DNA from: an uncultured Pseudomonadota bacterium
Lineage (GTDB): Bacteria; Pseudomonadota; Gammaproteobacteria; Steroidobacterales; Steroidobacteraceae
Reading direction: 5' to 3'
DNA: 63,456 nucleotides
Assembly (NCBI GenBank): GCA_946479515.1
Contig: CAMLGF010000017.1
Location: forward strand, 1-63,456
Part shown: positions 54,145-62,947 of the stretch, piece after piece
Layout of the letters: every line of letters begins with the position of its first letter
Position numbering within the stretch: position 1 is the stretch's first letter
Made by a program: the position numbers and the translations under genes
The notes under the pieces: model-generated
Told to the model about the DNA's origin: nothing
Databases searched by the model: none
The model's input: the letters and a program-made list of their open reading frames with translations, nothing else

Positions 54145-54990
54145 TTGAACACGTTCTTCAAATGGACGGGATTCGTCGTCGTGGCGCTGGCCGTGGTGGC
54201 GATGGTCGCCTTGGCCTGGATCTACTTCGCTTCGGAGCGCGAACTCGGCCGCCACTATGCGTCCATCGATGGCGCCACGCTCGCGCTGCCGACGGCGATC
54301 ACCGACATCGCCGAGGGCGAGCGCATCGCGCAGCTTGGCGGATGCCTGCATTGCCACGGTGAAAAGCTCACCGGCACGGTCGTCGACGACATCCCGCACC
54401 TCGTGCGGCTGGTCGCGCCGAACATCAGTGTCGCGCTGCCCGCCTACAGCGACGCCCAGCTCGCCACGGTGCTGCGCCTGGGCGTGAAGCCCGATGGCCG
54501 CAGCGTGCTGTTCATGCCGTCCGAGATGTTCCGGCACTTCAGCGACCATGAGCTGGCGCGCGTCATCGCCTACCTGCGCACCGTGCCGGCGACGCCGGCG
54601 GGCATCCAGGAGAAGACACAGGTCCGTATCCTCGGCAGATTCATCGTCGCCAAGGGTGACTACCAGCCGCCGGCCCGCGCCATCGAGAGTCTGCCCGCGC
54701 CCGCGCGCGAGTACTCTGCCGAGGATGCCGTGAGCCGCGGCCGGCATCTCGCGATGGCGTTCTGCAGCGAATGCCATGGACAGAATCTCGAAGGCTTTGC
54801 GCCCATCAACGCGCCCGCGCTGAACGTGGCGCAGGGATACTCCGCGGCGCAGTTCGCGCACCTGATGCACGACGGCATCGCGCTGGGCGATCGCGAGCTC
54901 AAGCTCATGGGGCCCACGGCGCGCGCGCGCTTCGCGAGCTTCACGGCCGACGAGATCGCGGCGGTGTACGCCTTCCTGCAGACGCTGTGA
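54145..54990 (+). CDS. Membrane-anchored di-haem cytochrome c
   Basis: About 281 residues, with an N-terminal membrane anchor (TGFVVVALAVVAMVALAWIYF) and two cytochrome c domains. The haem motifs are CLHCH (in ERIAQLGGCLHCHGEK) and CSECH (in HLAMAFCSECHGQN), with likely Met ligands in SVLFMPSEMF and RELKLMGP. It probably shuttles electrons on the periplasmic side of the membrane. TTG 54145 is chosen because GAGG lies 7 nt upstream and it opens the anchor; GTG 54133 and ATG 54100 are in frame. It is divergent from the nrdA riboswitch leader and followed 69 nt later by the GH35 gene. Confidence 0.85.
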   Translation: MNTFFKWTGFVVVALAVVAMVALAWIYFASERELGRHYASIDGATLALPTAITDIAEGERIAQLGGCLHCHGEKLTGTVVDDIPHLVRLVAPNISVALPAYSDAQLATVLRLGVKPDGRSVLFMPSEMFRHFSDHELARVIAYLRTVPATPAGIQEKTQVRILGRFIVAKGDYQPPARAIESLPAPAREYSAEDAVSRGRHLAMAFCSECHGQNLEGFAPINAPALNVAQGYSAAQFAHLMHDGIALGDRELKLMGPTARARFASFTADEIAAVYAFLQTL

Positions 54991-55059
54991 GACGACCGGA
55001 GCGATTCGCGCAGCATTCGTGTGCGCGCTTGCTATCCTCTTCCCGAAGTAGAGGCGTCC

Positions 55060-56694
55060 ATGAAGAATCTGCATTCGCTCACCGCGTTCGCGATGATGTT
55101 CGCGACATTGGCCACGCACGCCGCGCCACCGCGACTCGAACGGCACGGTGACACCCGCCAGCTGCTGGTACACGACCAGCCGTTCCTGATCCTCGGCGGC
55201 GAACTCGGCAATTCCTCGGCCTCGAGCCCGGAGTACTTGAAGCCGCATTGGCCGCGGCTCGCAGCCTTGCATCTCAACACGGTGCTGGCGCCCGTGTACT
55301 GGGAACTCATCGAACCCGTCGAGGGCCGGTTCGACTGGAGCAGCGTGGATGCACTGCTTCGCGACGCGCGCGCACACGATCTCAAGCTCGTGGTGCTCTG
55401 GTTCGGCGCATGGAAGAACAGCATGTCGACGTACGTGCCCTCCTGGGTGAAACGCGACCAGGCTCGCTTTCCGCGCGTGCAGCTGGCCGACGGGTCCAGT
55501 GCCGAAATCCTCTCGGCATTCTCGCCGGGGACGCGCGCGGTGGACGCGCGCGCCTTCGCCGCCCTCACGGAGCATCTGCGGCGCGTGGATGACGACGAAA
55601 ACACGGTGCTCATGGTCCAGGTGGAGAACGAGATCGGCCTGCTGCCGCGGGCGCGTGAGCACGGCGCCGCGGCCGAGAAGTCCTTCGCTGCCGCGGTACC
55701 CGCCGAGCTGATCAGATCGCTGGCGGCGCGCGGCACGGCCCTCGAGCCCGAGCTGCGCGAGCGCTGGCGTGGCAATGGGCACAGGACCTCGGGTACGTGG
55801 GCGCAGGTATTCGGCGACGACGAGTGGGGCCAAGAAGTGTTCACCGCCTGGCACTACGCGCGCTTCACCGAAGCGCTGGTCAAGGCCGGCAAGGCGCGCT
55901 ATGACCTGCCCATGTACGTGAACGCGGCGCTGAACCGCTCCGGTCGCAAGCCCGGCGAGTACCCGAGCGGCGGGCCTCTGCCGCACCTGCTGGACGTGTG
56001 GAAGGCCGCCGCGCCCTCGCTGGATTTCCTGGCGCCGGACATCTATTTCCCCCACTTTTCCCAGCTGGCCGCGCGGTTCCACCGGCCCGACAATGTGCTG
56101 TTCATTCCAGAGGCGAACAATGCGACCAACCCGCAGGGGCCGGCGAACGCCTTCTTCGCGTTCGGCGCGCTGGATGCGCTGGGGTTCTCGCCATTCTCCA
56201 TCGAGTCGCTCGGCGATGCGCCGAATGCGCTGTCGAAGACGTATCGGGTGCTCGAGCAATTGTCCCCGGTCATCCTCGCCCACCGCGGCAGGCAGCGCAT
56301 GGCGGGTTTCCGTGCACTCATCAATGAAGACGGCTCGGTGGTCGACACGCCGGTGAAAAAGGAATTGGGCGGCATCGAGTTCACGGTGAATTTCATCGAT
56401 CCGTGGACGCCGCGTGAGCAGCAGCACATCGCCGATCACGGCGGCATGGTGATCTGGGCCGGCGGCGAGGACTACTGGTTCGCCGGCCAGGGCATCACCG
56501 TCACGTACCGGGGCAAGGACGGCGGCGCACCGATGGTCGGACTGGATGTCGTCGAAGAGGGCGAGTTCGACACGCAGGGCACCTGGCTCGCGGGCCGGCG
56601 CCTGAACGGCGACCAGACGCACCAGGGGCGGCACGTCCGCCTGCCGCCGGGAAGCCCGCAGATCCAGCGGGTTCGGTTCTACCGCTACCGTTAG
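55060..56694 (+). CDS. GH35 family beta-galactosidase-like enzyme, exported
   Basis: A 544-residue glycoside hydrolase with a signal peptide (about 1-23). The TIM-barrel start LILGGELGNSSASS...HLNTVLAPVYWELIEPVEGRFDW is typical of GH35. The acid/base Glu is in MVQVENEIG and the nucleophile Glu in LFIPEANN. The C-terminal region (GGIEFTVNFI...GGMVIWAGGEDYWFAGQGI) matches DUF5597, which is often joined to GH35 domains in bacteria that degrade plant or algal polysaccharides. It would release beta-linked galactose from oligosaccharides in the periplasm. ATG 55060 has a GAGG 6 nt upstream. Confidence 0.87.
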   Translation: MKNLHSLTAFAMMFATLATHAAPPRLERHGDTRQLLVHDQPFLILGGELGNSSASSPEYLKPHWPRLAALHLNTVLAPVYWELIEPVEGRFDWSSVDALLRDARAHDLKLVVLWFGAWKNSMSTYVPSWVKRDQARFPRVQLADGSSAEILSAFSPGTRAVDARAFAALTEHLRRVDDDENTVLMVQVENEIGLLPRAREHGAAAEKSFAAAVPAELIRSLAARGTALEPELRERWRGNGHRTSGTWAQVFGDDEWGQEVFTAWHYARFTEALVKAGKARYDLPMYVNAALNRSGRKPGEYPSGGPLPHLLDVWKAAAPSLDFLAPDIYFPHFSQLAARFHRPDNVLFIPEANNATNPQGPANAFFAFGALDALGFSPFSIESLGDAPNALSKTYRVLEQLSPVILAHRGRQRMAGFRALINEDGSVVDTPVKKELGGIEFTVNFIDPWTPREQQHIADHGGMVIWAGGEDYWFAGQGITVTYRGKDGGAPMVGLDVVEEGEFDTQGTWLAGRRLNGDQTHQGRHVRLPPGSPQIQRVRFYRYR

Positions 56695-56750
56695 CGTCGG
56701 CCGTGGGTCCACCGGCGCGTCGCGGCGCCCTGACAGCGGACGCCAACACA

Positions 56751-56780
56751 CGCCCCCGGATATCTATCTACCCCCGGGCG
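56751..56780. repeat. Imperfect hairpin between convergent genes
   Basis: CGCCCCCGG and CCGGGCG can pair with one bulge around an AT-rich loop, in the 91-bp gap between the ends of the GH35 and pyruvate carboxylase genes. It may help transcription to end on both strands, but there is no T-run. Confidence 0.3.
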
Positions 56781-56785
56781 GTCAC

Positions 56786-59700
56786 TCAGACGAGGACCAC
56801 GAGCAAATCCTTCGCGTCCACCTGCAGCCCCGGCTTCGCGAGCACCTCGGCCACTGTGCCGTCGATCTCCGCCCGCACGCTGGTCTCCATCTTCATGGCT
56901 TCCATGGTGAGCAGCAGGTCGCCCTTGGCCACCTTCTGACCCACCATGGCCTTGACCGTGGCGACCGTGCCGGGCATCGGCGCACCGACGTGCTTGGGAT
57001 TGCCGGACTCCATCTTGCGCTGCGGCGGCCGCTTCGCGACCTGCGAACGGTCGGCGACGACGATGGAACGCGGCTGGCCGTTGAGCTCGAAGAACACAGT
57101 TCGCGTGCCGTCGTCGTGCACGTCGGAGACGGTCACGTACCGGACGATGAGCGTCTTGCCGCGCTCGATGTCGATGCTCACCTCCTCTCCGGGTTCCATC
57201 CCGTAGAAGAACACCGGCGTGGGAAGCACGGCGCAGTCGCCGAACGCCGCGCGGTCGCGCGCGTAGTCGAGGAACACCTTGGGGTACATGAGATAGGACG
57301 CGAACTGCGTGTCCGTCGCCGGACGGCCCAGTTTCTCGTCGAGCCTGGCGCGCTCCGCCGCCAAGTCGAGCGGTGGCATGTTGGCGCCGGGACGCGTGGC
57401 CAGAGGCTTGCGCCCCTTGAGCACCTTGCTCTGGATGCCGGCGGGCCAGCCCCCCTCGGGGCGGCCGAGATCGCCGTGCATCATCTGCACCACGGACTCG
57501 GGAAAGGCCACTTCGTAGCCGGGGTCGAGCACCTGCTCGCGCGTGAGTCCCGATGACACCATGAGAATGGCCATGTCGCCCACCACTTTGGACGACGGGG
57601 TGACCTTGACGATGTTGCCGAACATTTCGTTGACGTCGGCGTAGGCCTGCGCCACCTCGGGCCAGCGGGAATCGTCGAGACCCACTGAGCGCGCCTGCTC
57701 CTTGAGATTGGTGTACTGCCCGCCGGGCATGGCGTGCACGTACACCTCGGAGGCGCCGGCACGCATGTCGCTCTCGAAAGCGAGATAGTTCTTGCGCACC
57801 TGCTCCCAGTACATGGAGATGGCGCGCACGGCGGCATGGTCGATGCCGGGATCGCGCGCACTGTGCCGCAGCGCTTCGGCGATCGAGCCGAGATTGGGCT
57901 GGGAGGTGAAGCCGGACATCGCATCGATGGCCGCATCCACCACGTCACAGCCCGCGGCAACGGCCGCCAGCACGCTGGCCGCGGCGATGCCCGAGGTGTC
58001 GTGCGTGTGGAAGTGCACCGGGATCTTCAGCTCGTCCTTGAGCGCCTTGACCAGCGTGTAGGCCGCGTTCGGCTGGCACAGGCCCGCCATGTCCTTGATG
58101 CCGAGGATGTGGGTGCCGGCCGCCTTCAGTTCCCGGCCCATCTTCAGGTAGTAGTCGAGCGTGTACTTCCTCTCGTGCGGCGAGGAGAGATTGCCCGTGT
58201 AGCAGATGGCCGCCTCGCACAGCTTGCCGGTTTCGAGCACGGCATCGATGGCCACGCGCATGTTTTCGACCCAGTTGAGCGAGTCGAACACGCGGAACAC
58301 GTCCACGCCCGAAGTGGCGGCCTGCTTCACGAAGGCACGCACCACGTTGTCCGGATAGTTGGTGTAGCCCACGGCGTTGGCCGAGCGCAGCAGCATCTGC
58401 AGCAGCAGATTGGGCATGGCGGCGCGGAACTGCTCCAGCCGCGCCCAGGGATCTTCCTTGAGGAAGCGCATGGCCACGTCGAAGGTGGCGCCGCCCCAGC
58501 ACTCCATCGAGAACAGCTGCGGCAGCATGTGCGCGTAGTACGGCGCGATCGCCACCATGTCCGAGGTGCGCATGCGCGTGGCCAGCAGCGACTGGTGCGC
58601 ATCGCGCATGCTGGTGTCGGTGAGCAGCACGCGCTCCTGCGCCAGCAGCCACTCGGCGAACTTCTTCGGGCCCAGCTCGTCCAGCTTCTGCTTCGTGCCC
58701 GGAGGCGGCGACTTCGACACGCCTAACTTCGGCAGCCGCGCCAGCGTCATCTGCTTGGGTCGCAGACGGCCCTTCGCCTCCGGGTTGCCATTGACGATGA
58801 CGTCGCCGATGAAGGTGAGAATGCGCGTGGCGCGGTCGCGCTTCTTCTCCCACTTGAAGAGCTCGGGTGTCTCGTCGATGAACTTGGTGGTGTACTCGGC
58901 GTTCGCGAACCTGGGGTGCGTGATGACCTGGTCCAGGAAGCGCAGGTTGGTGGCGATGCCACGGATGCGGAATTCCCAGAGCGCGCGGTGCATGCGGGCG
59001 ATGGCCTCGGCCGGGCTCGGCGCCCAGGCCGTCACCTTCACGAGCATGGAATCGTACGAACGCGTGAGGATGGCGCCGGCATAGGCCGTGCCGGCGTCGA
59101 GGCGGATGCCGAAACCCGCGGGCGAGCGGTACGCGGTGATCTTGCCGTAGTCGGGCGAGAAGCCGTTCTCCGGGTCTTCGGTGGTCACACGGCACTGCAA
59201 TGCGTGCGCCGTCAGGTGGATGTTCTCCTGTGCCGGTACGCCGCTGTCCTCGTCGCCGATGCGCGCGCCATCGGCGATGCGGATCTGGGCCTTCACCAGG
59301 TCGATGCCGGTCACGGCCTCGGTGACCGTGTGCTCCACCTGGATGCGCGGATTCACTTCGATGAAATAAAACTTGCCGGTCTCGGCGTCCTGCAGGAATT
59401 CCACCGTGCCGGCATTGCGGTATTTCACCGCCCGGCCGATCTGCAGCGCATAGCCACACAGTTCAGCGCGCTGCGCATCGGTGAGGAAGGCCGCGGGAGC
59501 GCGCTCCACCACCTTCTGGTTGCGGCGCTGCACGGTGCAATCGCGCTCGAACAGGTGCACGAGATTGCCGTGCGTGTCGCCCAGTAGCTGCACTTCGATG
59601 TGCCGCGCCTTGCGCACCAGCTTCTCGAGATACACCTCGTCGTTGCCGAAACCGGCCTTGGCTTCGCGGCGCGCCACGGGCAGTAGTTCGGCGAGCTGCG

Positions 59701-60235
59701 CGTCGTTTTCGATGACGCGCATGCCGCGCCCGCCGCCACCCCAGCTGGCCTTCAGCATGACCGGGTAGCCGACCTCGGCCGCCTGCCGCTTGCAGGTTTC
59801 GAGGTCGGCCGGCAGCGGCGGCGTGGCCGGCATCACCGGCACTTTCGCGGAGGTCGCCAGGTTGCGTGCCGCCACCTTGTTGCCCAGCGTGCGCATGATT
59901 TCGGGCGTGGGGCCGACGAACAGGATGCCCTCGCGATCGCACGCCTCGACGAACTCCGGGTTCTCGGAGAGGAACCCGTAGCCCGGATGAATCGCGTCGG
60001 CCTTGGCCTCGAGCGCCACGCGCAGGATGTCCTCGATGTCGAGGTAGGCATCGACCGGCGCCTTGCCGCGGCCCACGAGATAGGCTTCGTCGGCCTTGGT
60101 CCGGTGCAGCGAGAAACGGTCTTCCTGCGAATAGACGGCGACGGTGCGGATGCCCAGCTCGTTGGCGGCGCGCATGACACGGATGGCGATCTCACCGCGA
60201 TTGGCGACGAGCAGGCTACGAATGCGAGTCAACAT
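56786..60235 (-). CDS. pyc: Pyruvate carboxylase
   Basis: A 1149-residue single-chain enzyme that makes oxaloacetate from pyruvate and bicarbonate. The domain order is classic: biotin carboxylase (1-450; SLLVANRGEIAIRVMRAA, KASWGGGGRGMRV, EVNPRIQVEHTVTE), carboxyltransferase (about 530-800; TSMRDAHQSLLATRMRT), central allosteric linker, and the biotinyl domain with AMKMET near the C-terminus. All catalytic signatures are intact. ATG 60235 begins the conserved LTRIRSLLVANRG. It replenishes the TCA cycle during growth on pyruvate- or sugar-derived carbon. It is divergent from the isoaspartyl peptidase gene. Confidence 0.95.
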   Translation of the reverse strand: MLTRIRSLLVANRGEIAIRVMRAANELGIRTVAVYSQEDRFSLHRTKADEAYLVGRGKAPVDAYLDIEDILRVALEAKADAIHPGYGFLSENPEFVEACDREGILFVGPTPEIMRTLGNKVAARNLATSAKVPVMPATPPLPADLETCKRQAAEVGYPVMLKASWGGGGRGMRVIENDAQLAELLPVARREAKAGFGNDEVYLEKLVRKARHIEVQLLGDTHGNLVHLFERDCTVQRRNQKVVERAPAAFLTDAQRAELCGYALQIGRAVKYRNAGTVEFLQDAETGKFYFIEVNPRIQVEHTVTEAVTGIDLVKAQIRIADGARIGDEDSGVPAQENIHLTAHALQCRVTTEDPENGFSPDYGKITAYRSPAGFGIRLDAGTAYAGAILTRSYDSMLVKVTAWAPSPAEAIARMHRALWEFRIRGIATNLRFLDQVITHPRFANAEYTTKFIDETPELFKWEKKRDRATRILTFIGDVIVNGNPEAKGRLRPKQMTLARLPKLGVSKSPPPGTKQKLDELGPKKFAEWLLAQERVLLTDTSMRDAHQSLLATRMRTSDMVAIAPYYAHMLPQLFSMECWGGATFDVAMRFLKEDPWARLEQFRAAMPNLLLQMLLRSANAVGYTNYPDNVVRAFVKQAATSGVDVFRVFDSLNWVENMRVAIDAVLETGKLCEAAICYTGNLSSPHERKYTLDYYLKMGRELKAAGTHILGIKDMAGLCQPNAAYTLVKALKDELKIPVHFHTHDTSGIAAASVLAAVAAGCDVVDAAIDAMSGFTSQPNLGSIAEALRHSARDPGIDHAAVRAISMYWEQVRKNYLAFESDMRAGASEVYVHAMPGGQYTNLKEQARSVGLDDSRWPEVAQAYADVNEMFGNIVKVTPSSKVVGDMAILMVSSGLTREQVLDPGYEVAFPESVVQMMHGDLGRPEGGWPAGIQSKVLKGRKPLATRPGANMPPLDLAAERARLDEKLGRPATDTQFASYLMYPKVFLDYARDRAAFGDCAVLPTPVFFYGMEPGEEVSIDIERGKTLIVRYVTVSDVHDDGTRTVFFELNGQPRSIVVADRSQVAKRPPQRKMESGNPKHVGAPMPGTVATVKAMVGQKVAKGDLLLTMEAMKMETSVRAEIDGTVAEVLAKPGLQVDAKDLLVVLV

Positions 60236-60346
60236 GAATCTCTTGCTTTTGAACTTCCCCGGACGCGGAATTGTATCGGGATCGGCATGCCGAACTGACG
60301 CCAATTTCGGCGCTGTTACCGCTCTCGCCGAACCAGGAGTGCATGC

Positions 60347-61270
60347 ATGATCGCGATCGCCGTCCATGGCGGTGCGGGCACCTTGTCCCGCGCCGAGACA
60401 TCGCCCGAGCACCAGCGCGCTTATCTGCAGGGGCTCGAGGCCGCGCTCGACGCGGGCTACGCGCTGCTGGAGCGCGGCGCCGGCAGCCTCGACGCCGTGA
60501 CGGCCGCCGTTGTCTCGCTCGAGGACAATCCGCTGTTCAACGCCGGGCGCGGCGCCGTGCTCAATCGTGACGGGCTCGCCGAACTGGATGCATCGATCAT
60601 GGACGGCGCGACACTCGCGGCGGGCGCGGTCTGCGGCCTGCGGCACATCCGCAACCCGATCGCGCTGGCCCGACAGGTCATGGCGAAATCGCCGCACGTC
60701 ATGCTGGTCGGTGAAGGCGCCGAAGACTTCGCGCGCAGCCAGGGCATCGAACTCGTCTCCAACGAATATTTTCGCACTCCGGTCCGGCAGCGACAGCTGC
60801 ATCGCCTGCTCCAGGGCGAAGCGGAGAAGGAAAACGACCTGGTCGCGCATCCGGCCGATGCCACGGGCACCGTGGGCGCCGTGGCCCTGGACGTCCTCGG
60901 CAACGTGGCGGCGGCCACGTCCACGGGCGGCATGACCGGCAAGCGCTGGGGCCGCGTGGGCGACTCGCCCATCATCGGCGCGGGCACCTACGCCTGCAAC
61001 GCGGGCTGCGCGGTCTCGGCCACGGGACACGGTGAGTACTTCATCCGCGCCGTGGTGGCGCACGACATCTGCGCGCAGATGCAGTACGCGGCTTTGCCGC
61101 TGGCGGAATCGGTGCAGAACACGCTGGCCCGCATGGCGGCACTGGGTGGCAACGGCGGCGTGATCGCCATCGCGCCGAACGGCGCGCTGGTGATGGACTT
61201 CAACAGCGAGGGGATGTTTCGCGGCGCACGGACCTCGACGGGTATCCGCGAAGTCGCGCTGTACCGCTAG
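60347..61270 (+). CDS. iaaA: Isoaspartyl peptidase / plant-type L-asparaginase (IaaA)
   Basis: A 307-residue Ntn-hydrolase. Autocleavage would occur before the catalytic threonine in DATGTVGAVALD (about T178), with the substrate region GKRWGRVGDSPIIGAGTYA downstream and the N-terminal IAVHGGAGTL typical of this family. It removes isoaspartyl residues from peptides and hydrolyses L-asparagine. There is no signal peptide, so it is cytoplasmic. It is divergent from pyc and its stop overlaps the convergent diguanylate cyclase gene by 4 nt. Confidence 0.92.
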   Translation: MIAIAVHGGAGTLSRAETSPEHQRAYLQGLEAALDAGYALLERGAGSLDAVTAAVVSLEDNPLFNAGRGAVLNRDGLAELDASIMDGATLAAGAVCGLRHIRNPIALARQVMAKSPHVMLVGEGAEDFARSQGIELVSNEYFRTPVRQRQLHRLLQGEAEKENDLVAHPADATGTVGAVALDVLGNVAAATSTGGMTGKRWGRVGDSPIIGAGTYACNAGCAVSATGHGEYFIRAVVAHDICAQMQYAALPLAESVQNTLARMAALGGNGGVIAIAPNGALVMDFNSEGMFRGARTSTGIREVALYR

Positions 61271-62520
61271 CTGCCGGTGGCTTCGCGCAACGCCGCTTCC
61301 GCGGTACGCATCGGCAGCACGGTGGTCGCCGCGGGATCGGCGCGCTGCTGCGAATGGTCCAGCGCCACGTACCGGTCACGACCCTGGTGTTTGGCGGCGT
61401 ACAGCGCCTCGTCCGCGAGGCCCACGGCGGCGTCGTGCGTGGCCATGCGATAGGCATCCACCGACACCACGCCCACGCTCACGGTGACGTACGGCTGGGT
61501 CTGCGAGTTGGCGTGCGGTATGCGCAGCTCGCGCACCGCGGTCAGCAGGCTGCGCGAAATGCTCTCGCCGTAGGCCTTGTCGGCACCGTAGAGCACCGCC
61601 ACCAGTTCCTCGCCGCCGTAGCGCGCGACGAAATCCAGCGGCCGGCGCCGCGCGGCTTCGCGCAGCGCCGCCGATACGCGCCGCAGGCAGTCGTCGCCGG
61701 CGACGTGCCCGTAGCGGTCGTTGTAGGCCTTGAAATAGTCGATGTCGATCATGATCACGCACAGCGTCTGCCGGTCGCGCTGCGCCTGCTGCCACACGCG
61801 GCGAATCTGGTCCTCGAAGGCGGCGCGATTGAGCAGGGTGGTCAGGCCATCATGCGTCGCCACCTCGGTGAGCTGGCGATGCTCGAGGAATGCCGTCCGG
61901 TTGGCATGCTCCAGCGCATACGAGCCGACCACGCCGATGAGATTCGCGACGAACAGCGTGAACAGCAGATAGGTGGCCGTGCTGCCAGGCATGGGGCTGA
62001 AGATCGCGGCGAAGGCGAGCGCCGCGAGCACGATGGCGTTGGCGCGCACCGCCTCGCGGAAGCGCAGTCCGATCATGAAATAGAAGAAGAACGCCACCAG
62101 CAGCAGCCGGCCGCCCACCAGCGGCACTTCCGCGGGCGGCGAGAATGCCGCCATGATCACGATGCCGATGCCGAACAGCGGCGCGACCACGCTGATGCCC
62201 AGGTCGTACCAGCGCGCGTAAAAACGCCGGGACGTGCAGACCAGCATGATGATGACGGCCGGGACGTGCATGCCGAAACGCACGATGTTCGTGATGCGCG
62301 CGTGATTGGGCGTCAGGACGAAGTGGTCGAGCACCGCGTATCCGAGCACCGTGCAGGCCGAGAGCCAGATCGCCACGCGATTCCACCCGCGCATGCGGGC
62401 GCGATGCTCGGTGCGGAATTCGCTCTCCAGCGGCTCGTCGAAGCGCAGCGATCGGAAGCCGCTCGCCAGCGTGCGCGCAGCGTCCGAATTGCCTGGCGAC
62501 GAGGGTTTCGTGAGCGCCAT
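61267..62520 (-). CDS. Diguanylate cyclase with N-terminal membrane sensor
   Basis: A 417-residue protein. Residues about 45-230 hold about six membrane helices of no named sensor type, and the GGDEF domain follows at about 245-405. The active-site loop is GGEEL instead of GGDEF or GGEEF: the final Phe is Leu, which may still allow activity. The inhibitory site RPLD lies five residues before it, so product feedback is expected, unlike the cyclase at 43460. The start ATG 62520 follows a rather AT-rich leader. Confidence 0.88.
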   Translation of the reverse strand: MALTKPSSPGNSDAARTLASGFRSLRFDEPLESEFRTEHRARMRGWNRVAIWLSACTVLGYAVLDHFVLTPNHARITNIVRFGMHVPAVIIMLVCTSRRFYARWYDLGISVVAPLFGIGIVIMAAFSPPAEVPLVGGRLLLVAFFFYFMIGLRFREAVRANAIVLAALAFAAIFSPMPGSTATYLLFTLFVANLIGVVGSYALEHANRTAFLEHRQLTEVATHDGLTTLLNRAAFEDQIRRVWQQAQRDRQTLCVIMIDIDYFKAYNDRYGHVAGDDCLRRVSAALREAARRRPLDFVARYGGEELVAVLYGADKAYGESISRSLLTAVRELRIPHANSQTQPYVTVSVGVVSVDAYRMATHDAAVGLADEALYAAKHQGRDRYVALDHSQQRADPAATTVLPMRTAEAALREATGS

Positions 62521-62621
62521 ACGTCCGACCCTGGAGAGTCTCCCTTAAAGAGACATGCTTTGTATGTGTTCAGCGGTCGCGGCGCAAGCCGCGCGCGGCA
62601 TCCGACCGGACGTTTTTCGAC
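62521..62621. other. Gap upstream of the diguanylate cyclase
   Basis: Leader region with TTTAAGGGAGAC just before the cyclase start (minus strand), giving a good AGGGAG ribosome-binding site. GCGGC repeats around 62575-62600 could form a weak hairpin. No gene is evident. Confidence 0.4.
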
Positions 62622-62816
62622 TTATGCCGGTTTGCGATCGAGGTGGACGGAATTCTTCACGCGCGTGCGCCACACTTCGCGAGGACTCCACGTCTGTGCC
62701 TGTTTGCCACGGCTCGCCGCGTCACGCGTGGCGGCCGGTGTAAAACCTTCTTCGTTCGCTGCCTTGGCCGGCGCCAACTCGAGCAACGTGTGCCCGGTCT
62801 GATTCTTGATTTTCAT
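62622..62816 (-). CDS. Possible small protein, 64 residues
   Basis: An open frame starting KIKNQTGHTLLELAPAKAANEEGF and ending with a basic tail. No signal peptide, membrane helix or known domain is evident. A TTGACA box lies about 100 nt upstream on the same strand (62917-62922, minus), in an AT-rich stretch, which suggests a real transcript. There is no clear close ribosome-binding site apart from CAGGG about 10 nt before the ATG. It may be a small protein or part of an untranslated leader. Confidence 0.4.
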   Translation of the reverse strand: MKIKNQTGHTLLELAPAKAANEEGFTPAATRDAASRGKQAQTWSPREVWRTRVKNSVHLDRKPA

Positions 62817-62947
62817 TTTCGAGCCCTGAACCTTTTGGACCTTGAGGTCTTCTGGCCGGGGATTCTAGTACGCCGAGGGTCAATAAATAGGCTTGGAAAC
62901 CAATATTTTAGGGATATGTCAACACACTAAGACGTGCGTCACATTTT
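62817..62947 (-). promoter_or_regulatory. AT-rich intergenic stretch with possible promoter
   Basis: The least GC-rich part of the window, between gshA and the 64-residue frame. On the minus strand it contains TTGACA at 62922-62917 and, 17 nt on, TTTCCA, a poor -10. The sequence around 62880-62925 (AATAAATAG, AATATTTTAGG) stands out from its surroundings. It may serve as a promoter or a transcript end. Confidence 0.35.

Noticed and set aside
60282..60293. Palindrome TCGGCATGCCGA between pyc and iaaA
   Set aside because: Perfect 12-mer, but short GC-rich palindromes are expected by chance here and no regulator is adjacent.
60236..61063. Upstream extension of the pyruvate carboxylase frame
   Set aside because: Antisense to iaaA; the biotin carboxylase domain begins at ATG 60235.
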